A DNA stretch of 64,000 bases, taken from positions 1 through 64,000 of the forward strand of contig JAJEJB010000015.1 in assembly GCA_022828135.1 (NCBI GenBank). The letters run 5' to 3'. This stretch comes from Acidimicrobiia bacterium (lineage in GTDB: Bacteria; Actinomycetota; Acidimicrobiia; Acidimicrobiales; Aldehydirespiratoraceae). Positions 1 through 7,835 of this stretch are shown piece after piece (the first letter of the stretch is position 1; every line of letters starts with the position of its first letter). The notes beneath the pieces are model-generated. The model saw nothing but the letters and a program-made list of their open reading frames with translations. It had not been told where the DNA came from and did no database searches. Made by a program: the position numbers and the translations under genes.

Positions 1-522
1 GTGACCGTCCCCACTTCGGGCGCCGTCACCCTCACCGTCGCCACAACCAACGACAGCACAGACGAACCCGACGGGTCGATCACCGCCACCATCGGCGACG
101 ACAGCGGCTACACCATCTCCGCGGCCGCCGGCACAGCCACCATCGCAATAGCCGACGACGACAATCCGCCCCCGCCGTCGTCGTCGAAGCCGTCGATCTC
201 TGTGGATGACGCGACCGCCGGCGAGGGCGACGGCGCAGTCGAGTTCACCGTGAAGCTCAGCGCAGCCAGCAGCTCCGCCGTGGCTGTGTACTACTTCACC
301 AACCAAGGCACCGCTATGCCCTACGCCGACTACCGGCCCGAGTGGGGCCAGGTCACCTTCGCTGCGGGCGACACCTCGAAGACCGTGCAGGTCTCCCTCA
401 TCGACGACCGCACCCCCGGCGAAGGAGACGAGACATTCGTGCTCAAGCTGGTCCTGTCCGACACCGCCCACGCCACGCTCGCCGACGACCAGGCACAGGG
501 CACCATCACCGACAACGACTGA
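1..522 (+). CDS. Calx-beta domain protein, C-terminal end only
   Basis: The reading frame is open at the left edge, so the GTG at base 1 is probably internal and only the last ~173 residues are present. Residues ~66-173 form a Calx-beta-type repeat: an SISVDDATAGEGD opening, a beta-rich middle with FAAGDTSKTV, and the closing GEGDETF...ITDND pattern. A second, partial repeat precedes it, separated by a proline-rich linker. Calx-beta repeats occur in large secreted or surface Ca2+-binding adhesion proteins, and this is most likely the end of one. No membrane anchor or sortase signal follows the last repeat. The domain call is firm. The overall protein and its start lie outside the window. Confidence 0.75.
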   Translation: MTVPTSGAVTLTVATTNDSTDEPDGSITATIGDDSGYTISAAAGTATIAIADDDNPPPPSSSKPSISVDDATAGEGDGAVEFTVKLSAASSSAVAVYYFTNQGTAMPYADYRPEWGQVTFAAGDTSKTVQVSLIDDRTPGEGDETFVLKLVLSDTAHATLADDQAQGTITDND

Positions 523-529
523 ACACGAT

Positions 530-963
530 TCAGAGGCCGAGCGGGCAGGCGAGCGAGTCCGGCCCAGACGGAAGTGTGAAGCACCGCACCGGCCTTGAAT
601 CTGTCTCCAAGCCGATCACGCAGCCACAACAGGTGGCGGGCATGGGTGAGCGTGGGCGCGCTATGGGCCTTGATCTCGATGCCAATAGGGCCTCGTGCAC
701 CCAGGTCGGCGATCAAGTCCACCCCGTGGCGGCCATCGCGGTCGCGCAGGTGGTACAGCCTCGGCCGTAGCGGGTCCACAATGATCTCAGCGCGCAGCTG
801 GTTCGTTACGAACGTGTCGATCAGACGACCGAGGAGGTCGCCGTCGCCCATGACCAGACGCAGGTCGGCACCGACGGCCGAGCCCCACAGGCCGGTGTCG
901 GCCACAAACCGCTTCGGCCCGCGGGCCAGACGCTTTAGGGCGCGCGCAAATAGGCGCTGACCT
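530..963 (-). pseudogene. Remnant of a DUF4143-type AAA ATPase (C-terminal part)
   Basis: Translation of the minus strand gives the C-terminal signature of DUF4143 ATPases: KRLARGPKRFVADTGLWG, then YHLRDRDGRHGVDLIAD, then IGIEIKAHS, then RDRLGDRFKAGAVLHT. The N-terminal AAA module with its Walker motifs is absent. The frame has no plausible start or complete upstream domain. At its 3' end it runs on without the family's usual stop into the antisense of the Calx-beta gene. I read it as a decayed fragment. Bases 964-1158 upstream hold nothing I recognise and may contain further eroded sequence. Confidence 0.6.
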
Positions 964-1158
964 GCGGCTTTGTGAGGACGGCCACCGCCGGAGACGATTC
1001 GTATAGGAGCAGGTCAGAAAGGGTGTCTGATGGCGGTGCCCTCCGAACGGGCGAGGCGGGCCGCTCCCCATTTGCGGACGCTCTTAGCTCATCATTGGAT
1101 GTCGATTTGGCGCACTCTCGGATATGGCCCCACGGTCGGCCTGCGGGACCAGCTATGA

Positions 1159-2277
1159 CTAGCGACCGCAGAAATGGGTCCAGACGGCTTCGGCCTTTAC
1201 TGGGCCGATGCCTCTGACCGCTTCGAGGTCTGAGCGGCTGGCGAAGGGCTGAGCGTCGACCAGTCGGGCTGACAGCGCCTCGCCGATACCGGACACCGCG
1301 TCGTACTGTGCTGCTGTCATGCCTGCAATGGCGCACTCGTCGGCGGTGGCGGCGGTCGCCGCGGCCGGAGCCGTCGTCGCGGCCGGGGTCTCGACCGAGA
1401 AACCGGGTGCCTGATCGCCGCACCCGGCCAGCGTCTGGCTGAGGGCATCGGCCTCGGACTGGTCGACGGAGAGCTCCCAAGCCGACTTGACAGCCACCGT
1501 GACCTGAGCGAGCAGGCAGCGGCCCGCCCGTGTGACCCTGTACCCGCCACCGCACGCCGACGACGAGGCGATGTCGGCGTCGGACCACTCGGAGATGTCG
1601 TCTCCGCCCTTGGACTGGTTCACGCAGGCACGCGACGCCACGTGGTTGCCGGGCGCCTGGCTGAACCGCTGCTTCTGATCCGCCGGCCAGGCCCAGCCAC
1701 CCGACTGGTGCGCCTCGTGCAGTGCGACCACATGGTCGACGTTGCAGGTGTCTATGGGAGTACCGGTGTAGGGGTCAGGCGAACCGACCGCTCCCCTGCA
1801 CAGACCGCTGTTGTGGGGGCCCCAGTCGTCTCGGTCGTAGCCAGCGTCATACTCGACCGCCACCGGCAGCGAGATCGAAGGGATGGACGTCGTCGGCACC
1901 GATGTCGTCGGCACAGACACCTCCGGCACGGACTCCGTACCTTCTGACCCTGCAACTGTTGCCGTCGGCGCCGATATCGACGGCACCGAGACCGAGGGCG
2001 CGGAGACCTCAGGTGCAGAGGCAGCTGGAACCGAGACCTCGGGCACATACACCTCAGGCACAGAACCGGACGGCGCAGACACCTCCGGCACAGACGTTGC
2101 ACTCGTGGACGGGGTGGACTCGTCCTCGGGGGTGGTGAGTGGCGGCGCCGGGTCCTCGGTTGAGCCGCGGCCATCAATCGATCCGCAGGCGGCTGTGATG
2201 ACCAGCGCCAGTACCGCTGTGACTCGTATGAGCCGTCCGAACCAGAACTCAGCGCTGCGTTCAGACTCGGACCACAT
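1159..2277 (-). CDS. Secreted lipoprotein with HNH (DUF1524-like) nuclease domain and C-terminal helix-hairpin-helix
   Basis: 372 aa. Residues 15-31 look like a lipoprotein signal ending at Cys31 (LVITAAC, a weak lipobox). Residues ~62-137 are a low-complexity stalk of VPEVS/SAP units. Residues ~145-250 contain VDHVVALHEAH (180-190), then N211 and an NQSKGG segment, which is the layout of the GmrSD/DUF1524 HNH nucleases found in secreted actinobacterial proteins. Residues ~321-372 (QYDAVSGIGEALSARL ... LEAVRGIGPVKA) form a ComEA-like double helix-hairpin-helix DNA-binding module. It is therefore probably an exported DNase anchored at the membrane. The start overlaps the end of the vapC-like gene by 17 nt, so a downstream start is possible. 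Nuclease activity is inferred from motifs only. Confidence 0.65.
   Translation of the reverse strand: MWSESERSAEFWFGRLIRVTAVLALVITAACGSIDGRGSTEDPAPPLTTPEDESTPSTSATSVPEVSAPSGSVPEVYVPEVSVPAASAPEVSAPSVSVPSISAPTATVAGSEGTESVPEVSVPTTSVPTTSIPSISLPVAVEYDAGYDRDDWGPHNSGLCRGAVGSPDPYTGTPIDTCNVDHVVALHEAHQSGGWAWPADQKQRFSQAPGNHVASRACVNQSKGGDDISEWSDADIASSSACGGGYRVTRAGRCLLAQVTVAVKSAWELSVDQSEADALSQTLAGCGDQAPGFSVETPAATTAPAAATAATADECAIAGMTAAQYDAVSGIGEALSARLVDAQPFASRSDLEAVRGIGPVKAEAVWTHFCGR
1867..2094 (-). repeat. Degenerate in-frame repeat encoding the Pro/Ser/Val/Glu stalk
   Basis: Short imperfect units encoding (A/V)PEVS, VPTTS and SAPS are repeated over about 228 bp inside the HNH lipoprotein gene. They give an extended Pro/Ser/Val/Glu/Thr linker between the lipid anchor and the nuclease domain. 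It reads as a spacer and a likely site of length variation. Confidence 0.6.
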
Positions 2278-2653
2278 TGAGTGCTTCGACGTGCGGGAAG
2301 TCTCGGTCCTGGGTTACGACCGGCACCCCGAGCGCCATCGCGGTGGCGGCGATCCAGGAGTCGTTGACCGGCATGTTCAACTTCTCGTCGCGCAGGATCA
2401 GGCGAAGCCTGGCCCATGCCGAGGCGACGCCCTCATCCACCAGCACCGGCTGGAGCGAGAGCGCAGCCGCCAGCGTGGAGAGCCGCCGGTCGCGGGTGGG
2501 CGTGTCGGTTGCGGCGAGCACCCCGGCCCGCAACTCGCCGATGGTGATCACCGATACAGCGAGCTCCTCGGGGAGGGACTCTGCCAAGATCGACCTTCCC
2601 GTCTCCCGCGCGATGAATACGGAGGTGTCGGCGAGTCCCCGGCTCAACGCCAC
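2261..2653 (-). CDS. PIN-domain toxin, VapC-like
   Basis: About 130 aa. It opens with LADTSVFIARE, the first acidic residue of a PIN domain. ELRAG follows at the position of the second, and NDSWIAATA with TQDRDF near the end supplies the third and fourth acidic positions. PIN toxins of VapBC modules are ribonucleases that cut tRNA or rRNA when the antitoxin is lost. I place the start at the GTG at 2653. A TTG at 2647, overlapping the antitoxin stop as TTGA, is equally plausible. Longer upstream extensions run through the antitoxin gene in another frame and are not needed. It is translationally coupled to the antitoxin gene upstream. Confidence 0.8.
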   Translation of the reverse strand: MALSRGLADTSVFIARETGRSILAESLPEELAVSVITIGELRAGVLAATDTPTRDRRLSTLAAALSLQPVLVDEGVASAWARLRLILRDEKLNMPVNDSWIAATAMALGVPVVTQDRDFPHVEALNVVRV

Positions 2654-2898
2654 AGCAGGTCGTCGGTCGTGTCGCCGGCCAGCGACGCCAGGTCCGCGGT
2701 GAGCCCGGCATCGGCCTGATGAGCGAGCACATCGTGGACGAAGCGGCTTCTGCTCATCCACCGCGGCCGCTCAGCCACGGGAGCCAGTTCCGCCACCGGG
2801 CGCCCGTTCACGGTGACGGTGATGCGCTCCCCGTCGGCCACACGATCGAGGAGCGCCCGAGTCTGATTCCGCAAGTCCCTGGAGGCTACTTCACTCAT
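2644..2898 (-). CDS. Antitoxin of the VapBC pair (Phd/YefM-like N-terminus)
   Basis: 84 aa. The N-terminus (SEVASRDLRNQTRALLDRV ... ITVTVNGRPVAELAPV) matches the Phd/YefM-type DNA-binding fold of VapB antitoxins. The C-terminal half, ending FVHDVLAHQADAG ... DTTDDLLWR, would be the toxin-neutralising tail. Its stop overlaps the toxin start. A perfect palindrome sits just before its start codon and fits the usual autoregulation by the toxin-antitoxin complex. Confidence 0.8.
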   Translation of the reverse strand: MSEVASRDLRNQTRALLDRVADGERITVTVNGRPVAELAPVAERPRWMSRSRFVHDVLAHQADAGLTADLASLAGDTTDDLLWR

Positions 2899-2907
2899 GT
2901 GACAATC

Positions 2908-2923
2908 GTAGCATAATTGCTAC
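2908..2923. promoter_or_regulatory. VapBC operator palindrome overlapping a near-leaderless promoter
   Basis: GTAGCATAATTGCTAC is a perfect 6+6 bp inverted repeat with a 4-bp centre, lying 10 nt upstream of the antitoxin ATG (2898). On the minus strand it contains TATGCT (2915-2910), a good -10 hexamer. Its position would start transcription only ~5 nt before the ATG, so the mRNA would be almost leaderless. A repressor on the palindrome would cover the -10. No Shine-Dalgarno sequence is seen. Confidence 0.6.
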
Positions 2924-3081
2924 AGCCTGCCTCCCGGGTCGCCGAGGTTCGCGAGTCGCACAGATCAGAGTCGCCGACAGATCGGGCACGGAATGGGCTG
3001 CTTACTACTTGAGTTGGGATCCCGTCCCCGGTGCCAGTCACTACCTGGTCAGCGGCTTCGCCGAGCGGCCCGCAACCGTCG

Positions 3082-4044
3082 TCAGTGGTCGGGCTGGACG
3101 GTCTCCACCGGTTCACCTCTTAGCGCAGCCAGGACCTTGGCCACCACCTGGACTGAGACGTCGCGCTGGGCTGCGCCGGTGCTGGCGCCGAGATGGGGAG
3201 TGTGAACCACTCTCGGGTGGCCGATCAGCGGATGGTCGGCGCCCGGGGGCTCGGTGTCGTACACGTCGAGGCCCAGGCCTCCTAGGCGTCCGTCGTCGAG
3301 CGCGGTCCGGGCCGCGGCCGGGTCTATGAGACTGCCCCGGGCCGCGTTCACCACGATGGCCCCCGGCTTGATGGCGGAGAGAGCAGCCTCGTCCAGCAGC
3401 GCCGAGCCGTCGGGCTGCGCCACGGCGTGCAGGCTCACAAAGTCCGACGCCGCCAGCAGTTCGGGCAGCTCGACCATCCTGGCCCCGTGCTCGGCAGCCA
3501 CCTCGGCGCCGATGTAGGGGTCGGCCGCCAGCACCGCCATCTCGAAGGCCAGCGCCCGGTGACCGACCGCCCGGCCGATGCGGCCGAAGCCGACCAGGCC
3601 GAGCGTGGCGCCGGCCAGCTGCACGCCGAGATAATGCTTGCGGTCCCACTTCCCCTCGGCCAGCGCGTGGTGGGCGGCGGTGATCCGGCGGGCCGTGGCC
3701 AGAATCAAGGCGAAGGCGTGCTCGGCCGCAGCCAGGGTGTTGGCCTCCGGGGTGTTGACCACTGCGATGCCCCGCTCGGCCGCGGCCTCCAGATCGATGT
3801 TGTCGACGCCCACGCCGGCGCGGCCGATCACCCGCAGGCCCGGCCCGGCCGCGACCAGCTCGGCGTCCACCCGGCTGCCGCTGCGCACGATCAGGGCATC
3901 AGCGTCCCGAATCGACTCCAGCAGCTCGGCTCGGTCCGGCCCCGCCGCGAACACCGCGTCGATATCGGGATCGGCGCGCAGGCGGTCCGCTCCGGCCGCG
4001 CCCAGCGGCTCAGCCACCAGCACCCTGTGCTTGCTCTCAGCCAT
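3082..4044 (-). CDS. D-2-hydroxyacid / 3-phosphoglycerate dehydrogenase-like protein, short form
   Basis: 320 aa NAD-dependent D-2-hydroxyacid dehydrogenase. The nucleotide-binding motif GFGRIG is at 152-157. The catalytic triad is R236 (NAARGSLID), E265 (YDTEPP) and H284 (HTPHLGAST). The sequence most resembles SerA, which oxidises 3-phosphoglycerate at the first step of serine synthesis. It ends just after the catalytic core, with no C-terminal ACT regulatory domain, so feedback by serine is not expected. Other D-2-hydroxyacid substrates are possible. The start codon lies inside a tandem duplication and is overlapped by a 23-codon leader ORF. Confidence 0.8.
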   Translation of the reverse strand: MAESKHRVLVAEPLGAAGADRLRADPDIDAVFAAGPDRAELLESIRDADALIVRSGSRVDAELVAAGPGLRVIGRAGVGVDNIDLEAAAERGIAVVNTPEANTLAAAEHAFALILATARRITAAHHALAEGKWDRKHYLGVQLAGATLGLVGFGRIGRAVGHRALAFEMAVLAADPYIGAEVAAEHGARMVELPELLAASDFVSLHAVAQPDGSALLDEAALSAIKPGAIVVNAARGSLIDPAAARTALDDGRLGGLGLDVYDTEPPGADHPLIGHPRVVHTPHLGASTGAAQRDVSVQVVAKVLAALRGEPVETVQPDH

Positions 4045-4143
4045 CGGTCACCCCCGATCTCTTCGCGAGCCGCGCCTCGGCCACCAGCACCCTGTGTCGC
4101 TGCGCCATTCGTCACCCCCGATCTCTTCGCGAGCCGCGCCTCG
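4013..4143. repeat. Tandem duplication (67 + 64 bp) spanning the dehydrogenase start
   Basis: Units 4013-4079 and 4080-4143 share GCCACCAGCACCCTGTG at one end and the longer block ending in CGCGAGCCGCGCCTCG at the other. They differ only in a short middle part. On the minus strand each unit carries an upstream segment, an ATG and the first ~11 codons of the dehydrogenase. The second (upstream) copy is therefore a duplicated gene start. Confidence 0.85.
4037..4108 (-). other. Leader ORF (23 aa) created by the duplication
   Basis: The upstream repeat copy contains an ATG at 4108 that opens a 23-codon frame resembling the start of the dehydrogenase (MAQRHRVLVAEA against MAESKHRVLVAEP). It then runs through the spacer and ends at a TGA (4037-4039) just inside the real gene, so the stop overlaps the authentic start region (ATGGCTGA). 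It could couple or attenuate translation of the dehydrogenase. Whether it is translated is unknown. Confidence 0.45.
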
Positions 4144-4197
4144 TCCGCTGATCGTGCGTGTGCGGGACTCTCCGGCAGTATCGCGGCGGGGCGGCCG

Positions 4198-5421
4198 CTA
4201 GTCGTGGATGCCGAATCGGTGCAGGCCGTAGGCGTTGATGGCGTTGCCCCGGAGCACCTTGTAGCACTCCTCCGCGTCCATGCCGACCGCCGCGAACATC
4301 GAGTGGGCCACCTTGCGGGAGTGCGGGAAGGTGCCGTCGGAATGGGGATAGTCGGTCTCGAACAGGATCTGGTCGATGCCCACATCGTGGCGCTGCTTCA
4401 GCCCCACCAGGTCGTCGAAGATGCAGCCGAACACCCGGCCCTGCACGATCTCGCTGGGCAGCGGGCCGTCGCCGCCCACGCCGCCCCGGCCCTCGGAGAA
4501 CACCGAGTCCATCCGCTCCACCTGGAAGGGCATCCAGCCGACCTGGCTCTCGGCGTAGGTGATCTTGATCTCGGAGAACCGCTGCAACGTGCCCGAGAAC
4601 ACCCAGTCGACCATCGACCCCTCGGCGTTCTGGGCGTACAGCGACATCGACGTGGCCAGCGGCGCGTCGGCCGAGGTGGACGGCATCGACGACGACGAGC
4701 CGATGTGCATCGACACCGTGGTGTCGGACTCCTCGCAGGCCTGCCACACCGGATCCCACTCGCCGGTGTACATCGAGGGCAGGCCCAGCTTGGACGGGTT
4801 CTCGGAGAAGGCTGCCGCGAAGCAGCCCTTGGCCGCGCAGCGCCGCACCTCGGCTGCAGCCATCTCGGTGTCCCACAGCGGCAGCAGGGCAAGCGGGATC
4901 AGCCGGCCCCGTCCCGCGCCCCCGCCCCAGTCGTCGATCATCCAGTCGTTGTAGATGCGCAGGCACTCGGCCGCGAGCTCCTTGTCGTCGCGCTCGAGGA
5001 AGCCCTGGCCGCAGAAGCGGGGGAAGATGTTGGGGAAGTTGATGGCCGCCTCCACATGGTTGAGGTCCATGTCGGCCAGCCGGGCGGTCTGCTCGTAGGT
5101 GCCGGGACGCAGGTCCTCGTAGCGGGCGGCCACATTGCGCTGCTCCTCCCGGGGCATGCCCGCGGGGCCGTGCAGCAGACCAGTGGGGGTGACGCTGTCC
5201 TCGAACAGCCACACGTCGCACCAATGGCCGTCGGGGTCGTTGCGCTCGAAGCCGTAATGGCCGCCCGTGAAGTGCAGCCTCACCTTCTCCTGGACGACGC
5301 GGGGGCCCCGGTCGCGCATGGACGGCGGCAGCTGCTGCTGCCACAGGTCCTTGGGCTCCATGACGTGGTCGTCGACGGAGATGATGAGCGGCAGCTCCTC
5401 GATGGCGGGAGTGGGTGTCAC
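4198..5421 (-). CDS. Amidohydrolase-family (Amidohydro_2) metal-dependent hydrolase
   Basis: 407 aa TIM-barrel protein of the amidohydrolase 2 family (ACMSD-like). The N-terminus has ISVDDHVMEPKDLW, where the usual HxH pair is reduced to a DDHVxEP form seen in this branch. SMHIGSSSS near the middle supplies a metal-binding His, and FETDYPHSDGTFP near residue 355 gives the conserved Asp/His cluster. Such actinobacterial proteins are decarboxylases or hydrolases of unknown substrate. It lies upstream of the dehydrogenase on the same strand, about 150 bp away across the duplication. A shared pathway is not evident. Confidence 0.7.
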   Translation of the reverse strand: MTPTPAIEELPLIISVDDHVMEPKDLWQQQLPPSMRDRGPRVVQEKVRLHFTGGHYGFERNDPDGHWCDVWLFEDSVTPTGLLHGPAGMPREEQRNVAARYEDLRPGTYEQTARLADMDLNHVEAAINFPNIFPRFCGQGFLERDDKELAAECLRIYNDWMIDDWGGGAGRGRLIPLALLPLWDTEMAAAEVRRCAAKGCFAAAFSENPSKLGLPSMYTGEWDPVWQACEESDTTVSMHIGSSSSMPSTSADAPLATSMSLYAQNAEGSMVDWVFSGTLQRFSEIKITYAESQVGWMPFQVERMDSVFSEGRGGVGGDGPLPSEIVQGRVFGCIFDDLVGLKQRHDVGIDQILFETDYPHSDGTFPHSRKVAHSMFAAVGMDAEECYKVLRGNAINAYGLHRFGIHD

Positions 5422-5461
5422 TGCCTGGGCCTCCGGCTTGGCGACCTACCCGCGCACGTTC

Positions 5462-5863
5462 TCAGGCGTCGACCCTGCGGGCGCATGACCTGAAGATATC
5501 TTCCGCGATGTCGTCCCACAGGTCCTCGGTCTCGCCATCCAGGTCGCTCGGGTTGGGGGTGGAGCGCAGGGCCCCGTCGAGGGAACGGAACTCCTCCAGC
5601 GTCAGCCGCTGGCGCAGTCCGTCGAAGGAGCATCCGCACAGCACTCTGGCCTCGGCTTCGGTGAGGTTCCCGGTGTTGGCCTCCATGCAGGAGGCCATGA
5701 AGTTGTGCTCCACCGCGGACTCGGCCCCGAACTCCTCGTCCACGAAGCGGTCGTCCTGCTCGGCCTCGTCCCAAGTCTCCGGGTCGGCGCTGTTGCCGCA
5801 GCCTGCCACCACCAGCACGACAGCCGCGGCAAGAACCCAGACAGGACGAAGGCGTGCGCGCAT
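5462..5863 (-). CDS. Small lipoprotein, function unknown
   Basis: 133 aa with a clear lipoprotein signal: RPVWVLAAAVVLVVAGCGNS, lipobox VAGC. The mature part is acidic with four cysteines (ASCMEAN, LCGCSFDGL, FRSCARR), suggesting disulfides outside the cell. The start at 5863 is chosen because the signal peptide begins there; the frame's longer extension overlaps the glycosylase gene. I do not recognise the family with certainty. Confidence 0.65.
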   Translation of the reverse strand: MRARLRPVWVLAAAVVLVVAGCGNSADPETWDEAEQDDRFVDEEFGAESAVEHNFMASCMEANTGNLTEAEARVLCGCSFDGLRQRLTLEEFRSLDGALRSTPNPSDLDGETEDLWDDIAEDIFRSCARRVDA

Positions 5864-5889
5864 AGCGGGTCCGAGGCTACCGGGTGAGG

Positions 5890-6570
5890 TCAGCCACTCA
5901 GTTCCCGCGCTCTGGTGAACACGGCGTCGAGCATGGGCTCGGTGAGGCGGCCGGTGAAGGTGTTCTGCTGGCTGGGGTGGTAGCTGCACAAAAGGATGCG
6001 GCCGTCCGGGAGCGGCGCCTCGGCGCCATGGCCGAAGCGAGGCCGCGGACCCGACCCGAGTTCGCGCCACACCACCTGGTGGGCGAATCCGCCCAGCACG
6101 ATCACCACCCTCAGCGAGCCGAGCGCGGCCAGCTCGCGCCTCATGAACGGCATGCAGGCGTCGCGTTCGGCGGGGGTGGGCTTGTTGTCGGGCGGCGCGC
6201 ACTTCACCGGCGCAGTGATCCATGCTCCGGTGAGGGCCAGACCGTCACCGAGATGGGTCGACTGGGGCTGGTTGGCGTAGCCGGCGCGGTACAGGGCCCG
6301 GTACAGCCAGTCCCCGGAGCGGTCGCCGGTGAACATCCGGCCGGTGCGGTTGGCACCGTGGGCCGCTGGCGCCAGGCCGACCACCAGCAGGCGGGCGTCG
6401 GGGTCGCCGAACCCGGGCACGCCGCGGGCCCAGTACTCGTCGTCGCGGTAGGCGGCCCGCTTCTCTCGCCCGACCCGCTCCCGCCACTCCACCAGCCGGG
6501 GGCACACCCGGCACGCGGTCACCTCCGAGGCCACCTCGACAAGGACACGGCGCGAGCCGGGGGACTCCAC
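5890..6570 (-). CDS. udgB: Type 5 uracil-DNA glycosylase (UdgB-like)
   Basis: 226 aa. It removes uracil and related deaminated bases from DNA. The family-5 motifs are [19 protein letters not shown] (65-83) and [11 protein letters not shown] (195-205). Cys20, Cys23, Cys124 and Cys139 are placed to bind the 4Fe-4S cluster. The start is GTG at 6570. That GTG and the next five codons lie inside the 18-bp repeat at the left edge of the neighbouring island, so the gene has kept an intact start but has lost its original upstream region to 10660 and beyond. Confidence 0.85.
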   Translation of the reverse strand: MESPGSRRVLVEVASEVTACRVCPRLVEWRERVGREKRAAYRDDEYWARGVPGFGDPDARLLVVGLAPAAHGANRTGRMFTGDRSGDWLYRALYRAGYANQPQSTHLGDGLALTGAWITAPVKCAPPDNKPTPAERDACMPFMRRELAALGSLRVVIVLGGFAHQVVWRELGSGPRPRFGHGAEAPLPDGRILLCSYHPSQQNTFTGRLTEPMLDAVFTRARELSG

Positions 6571-6572
6571 GG
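6555..6572 (+). repeat. Left 18-bp direct repeat of the island
   Basis: AGCCGGGGGACTCCACGG. On the minus strand it reads through the GTG start and first codons (GTG GAG TCC CCC GGC T) of the glycosylase gene. It is identical to 10642-10659; the bases on both sides of the two copies differ. Confidence 0.85.
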
Positions 6573-6573
6573 G

Positions 6574-7794
6574 CTACTTCCAGAGGCGGACCGTGAAGCG
6601 GTAGTCGTCCTCGATGAAGTCCGGTTCCGTACCGTTGTGAGCCAGCATGCTCGGTATGACCTTGTTGCGGATCCCCATGCCGCGGGCGTCCACGTAGCCG
6701 TAGTCGCGCATGATGTTCACCAGCGTCTGGTTCCTGGCGTAGCGAGCACCCGATCGTAAGCCGTCCACTGTGATCGTGTTGGGCAGCCTGCCCGGGCTTT
6801 GGATCTCAAGACGGTCCGAGAAGATGGACAGCACGGCGTCGGCACCCTCAATGCTGTAATCGCGATGGGCGAGCGCGTTGACAACGACCTCACGAATGGC
6901 ATCCTCAGGGTAGTCGCGACGGTCGATCCTCCGAGCACCCTCCAGCCGTGACGATACGGCAGAATTGCGGCGCACAAAGTCGACTGCCCTGTCCACGACC
7001 CCGGTCTCTACGACCGAGCCGTCCGGTGTGCCGAGCGGAACCAGCGGCCCCTTGATGTCCTCGTCGGAGTGTGCCCCGTAGTCCGGCTCCAGTCCCTGGT
7101 AGCAGATTGCCCGGATACCCGACTGCGGTATGAACCTGCCAGCGTTGGCGCCGAACAGGAGCATTCCGTCGATGGTGGCCGATGCATGTCCAGCAGCGTC
7201 GATAGCTAGCTCCAGGTTGCAGAGCAGTTGCACCCACTCGTCCGAACCAGGCGACGGCACGCTGGCGTCCCCTCGGATGCGGACGAAGTAGTCCCGCAGG
7301 CGACGATGGTCCAAGTCGTCGAGCCCAGATCCCGTGACCGGCTTGAGGCCGTAGCGGAGGCCTCCGGACTGCTGATAGAGCCGCTGCTCCTCCTCTCGAG
7401 TGGCGTCCCGGGTGATGGTGCCGACCCGCACCTTGGTTACCCAGTGGCTCCCCTTCCTGACCTTGTAGGGCTTGTCGGGGGCATTCGGCGGAAGGGTCAC
7501 CACCCCGACCCGCGTCCCTGGCGCCCACTCCAACTCCTGCCAGAGGGGTATTGCGGCCGGCTGCAAGTTGTCCCTGGCAGCCTGCATCACCCACTCTTCA
7601 GCCCTGGCCGGGCTGCGAGCGAGACCCGAAACCGTACCGTCGTCCTCGACACCCAGTAGAACGTGACCGCCCTCAAGATTCAGCAGTCCCGCCATGCGCT
7701 CGGCGAGGTCAGTCGGCTTGATGTCATCACGCTTGAACTCAACACGCGAGTCTTCACCTCCGACGATCGCCGCAACCAGGTCAGTGTGATTCAT
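6574..7794 (-). CDS. AlbA_2 (Schlafen-like) and HATPase_c_4 domain protein
   Basis: 406 aa of the COG2865 type. Residues ~12-130 form the AlbA_2 domain: VEFKRDD (18-24), then LNLEGGHVLLGVEDDGTVSG. The C-terminal ~100 residues contain AIREVVVNALAHRDYS and DRLEIQSPGRLP, typical of the HATPase_c_4 fold. Related proteins are annotated as ATP-binding regulators and are frequent in defence and accessory loci. It follows the TrlF-like gene by 41 bp on the same strand, so the two probably form one transcript. Its stop lies directly beside the left repeat. The role, regulatory or effector, is inference. Confidence 0.75.
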   Translation of the reverse strand: MNHTDLVAAIVGGEDSRVEFKRDDIKPTDLAERMAGLLNLEGGHVLLGVEDDGTVSGLARSPARAEEWVMQAARDNLQPAAIPLWQELEWAPGTRVGVVTLPPNAPDKPYKVRKGSHWVTKVRVGTITRDATREEEQRLYQQSGGLRYGLKPVTGSGLDDLDHRRLRDYFVRIRGDASVPSPGSDEWVQLLCNLELAIDAAGHASATIDGMLLFGANAGRFIPQSGIRAICYQGLEPDYGAHSDEDIKGPLVPLGTPDGSVVETGVVDRAVDFVRRNSAVSSRLEGARRIDRRDYPEDAIREVVVNALAHRDYSIEGADAVLSIFSDRLEIQSPGRLPNTITVDGLRSGARYARNQTLVNIMRDYGYVDARGMGIRNKVIPSMLAHNGTEPDFIEDDYRFTVRLWK

Positions 7795-7835
7795 CGACAG
7801 CTACACCTCACAAGCTAGCAGAATCACTGGTAGTA

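Noticed and set aside
3427..5493. 688-aa open frame on the plus strand
   Set aside because: It is antisense to the dehydrogenase and amidohydrolase genes. Its His/Arg/Gly/Ala-rich composition is that of a shadow frame and no domain is visible.
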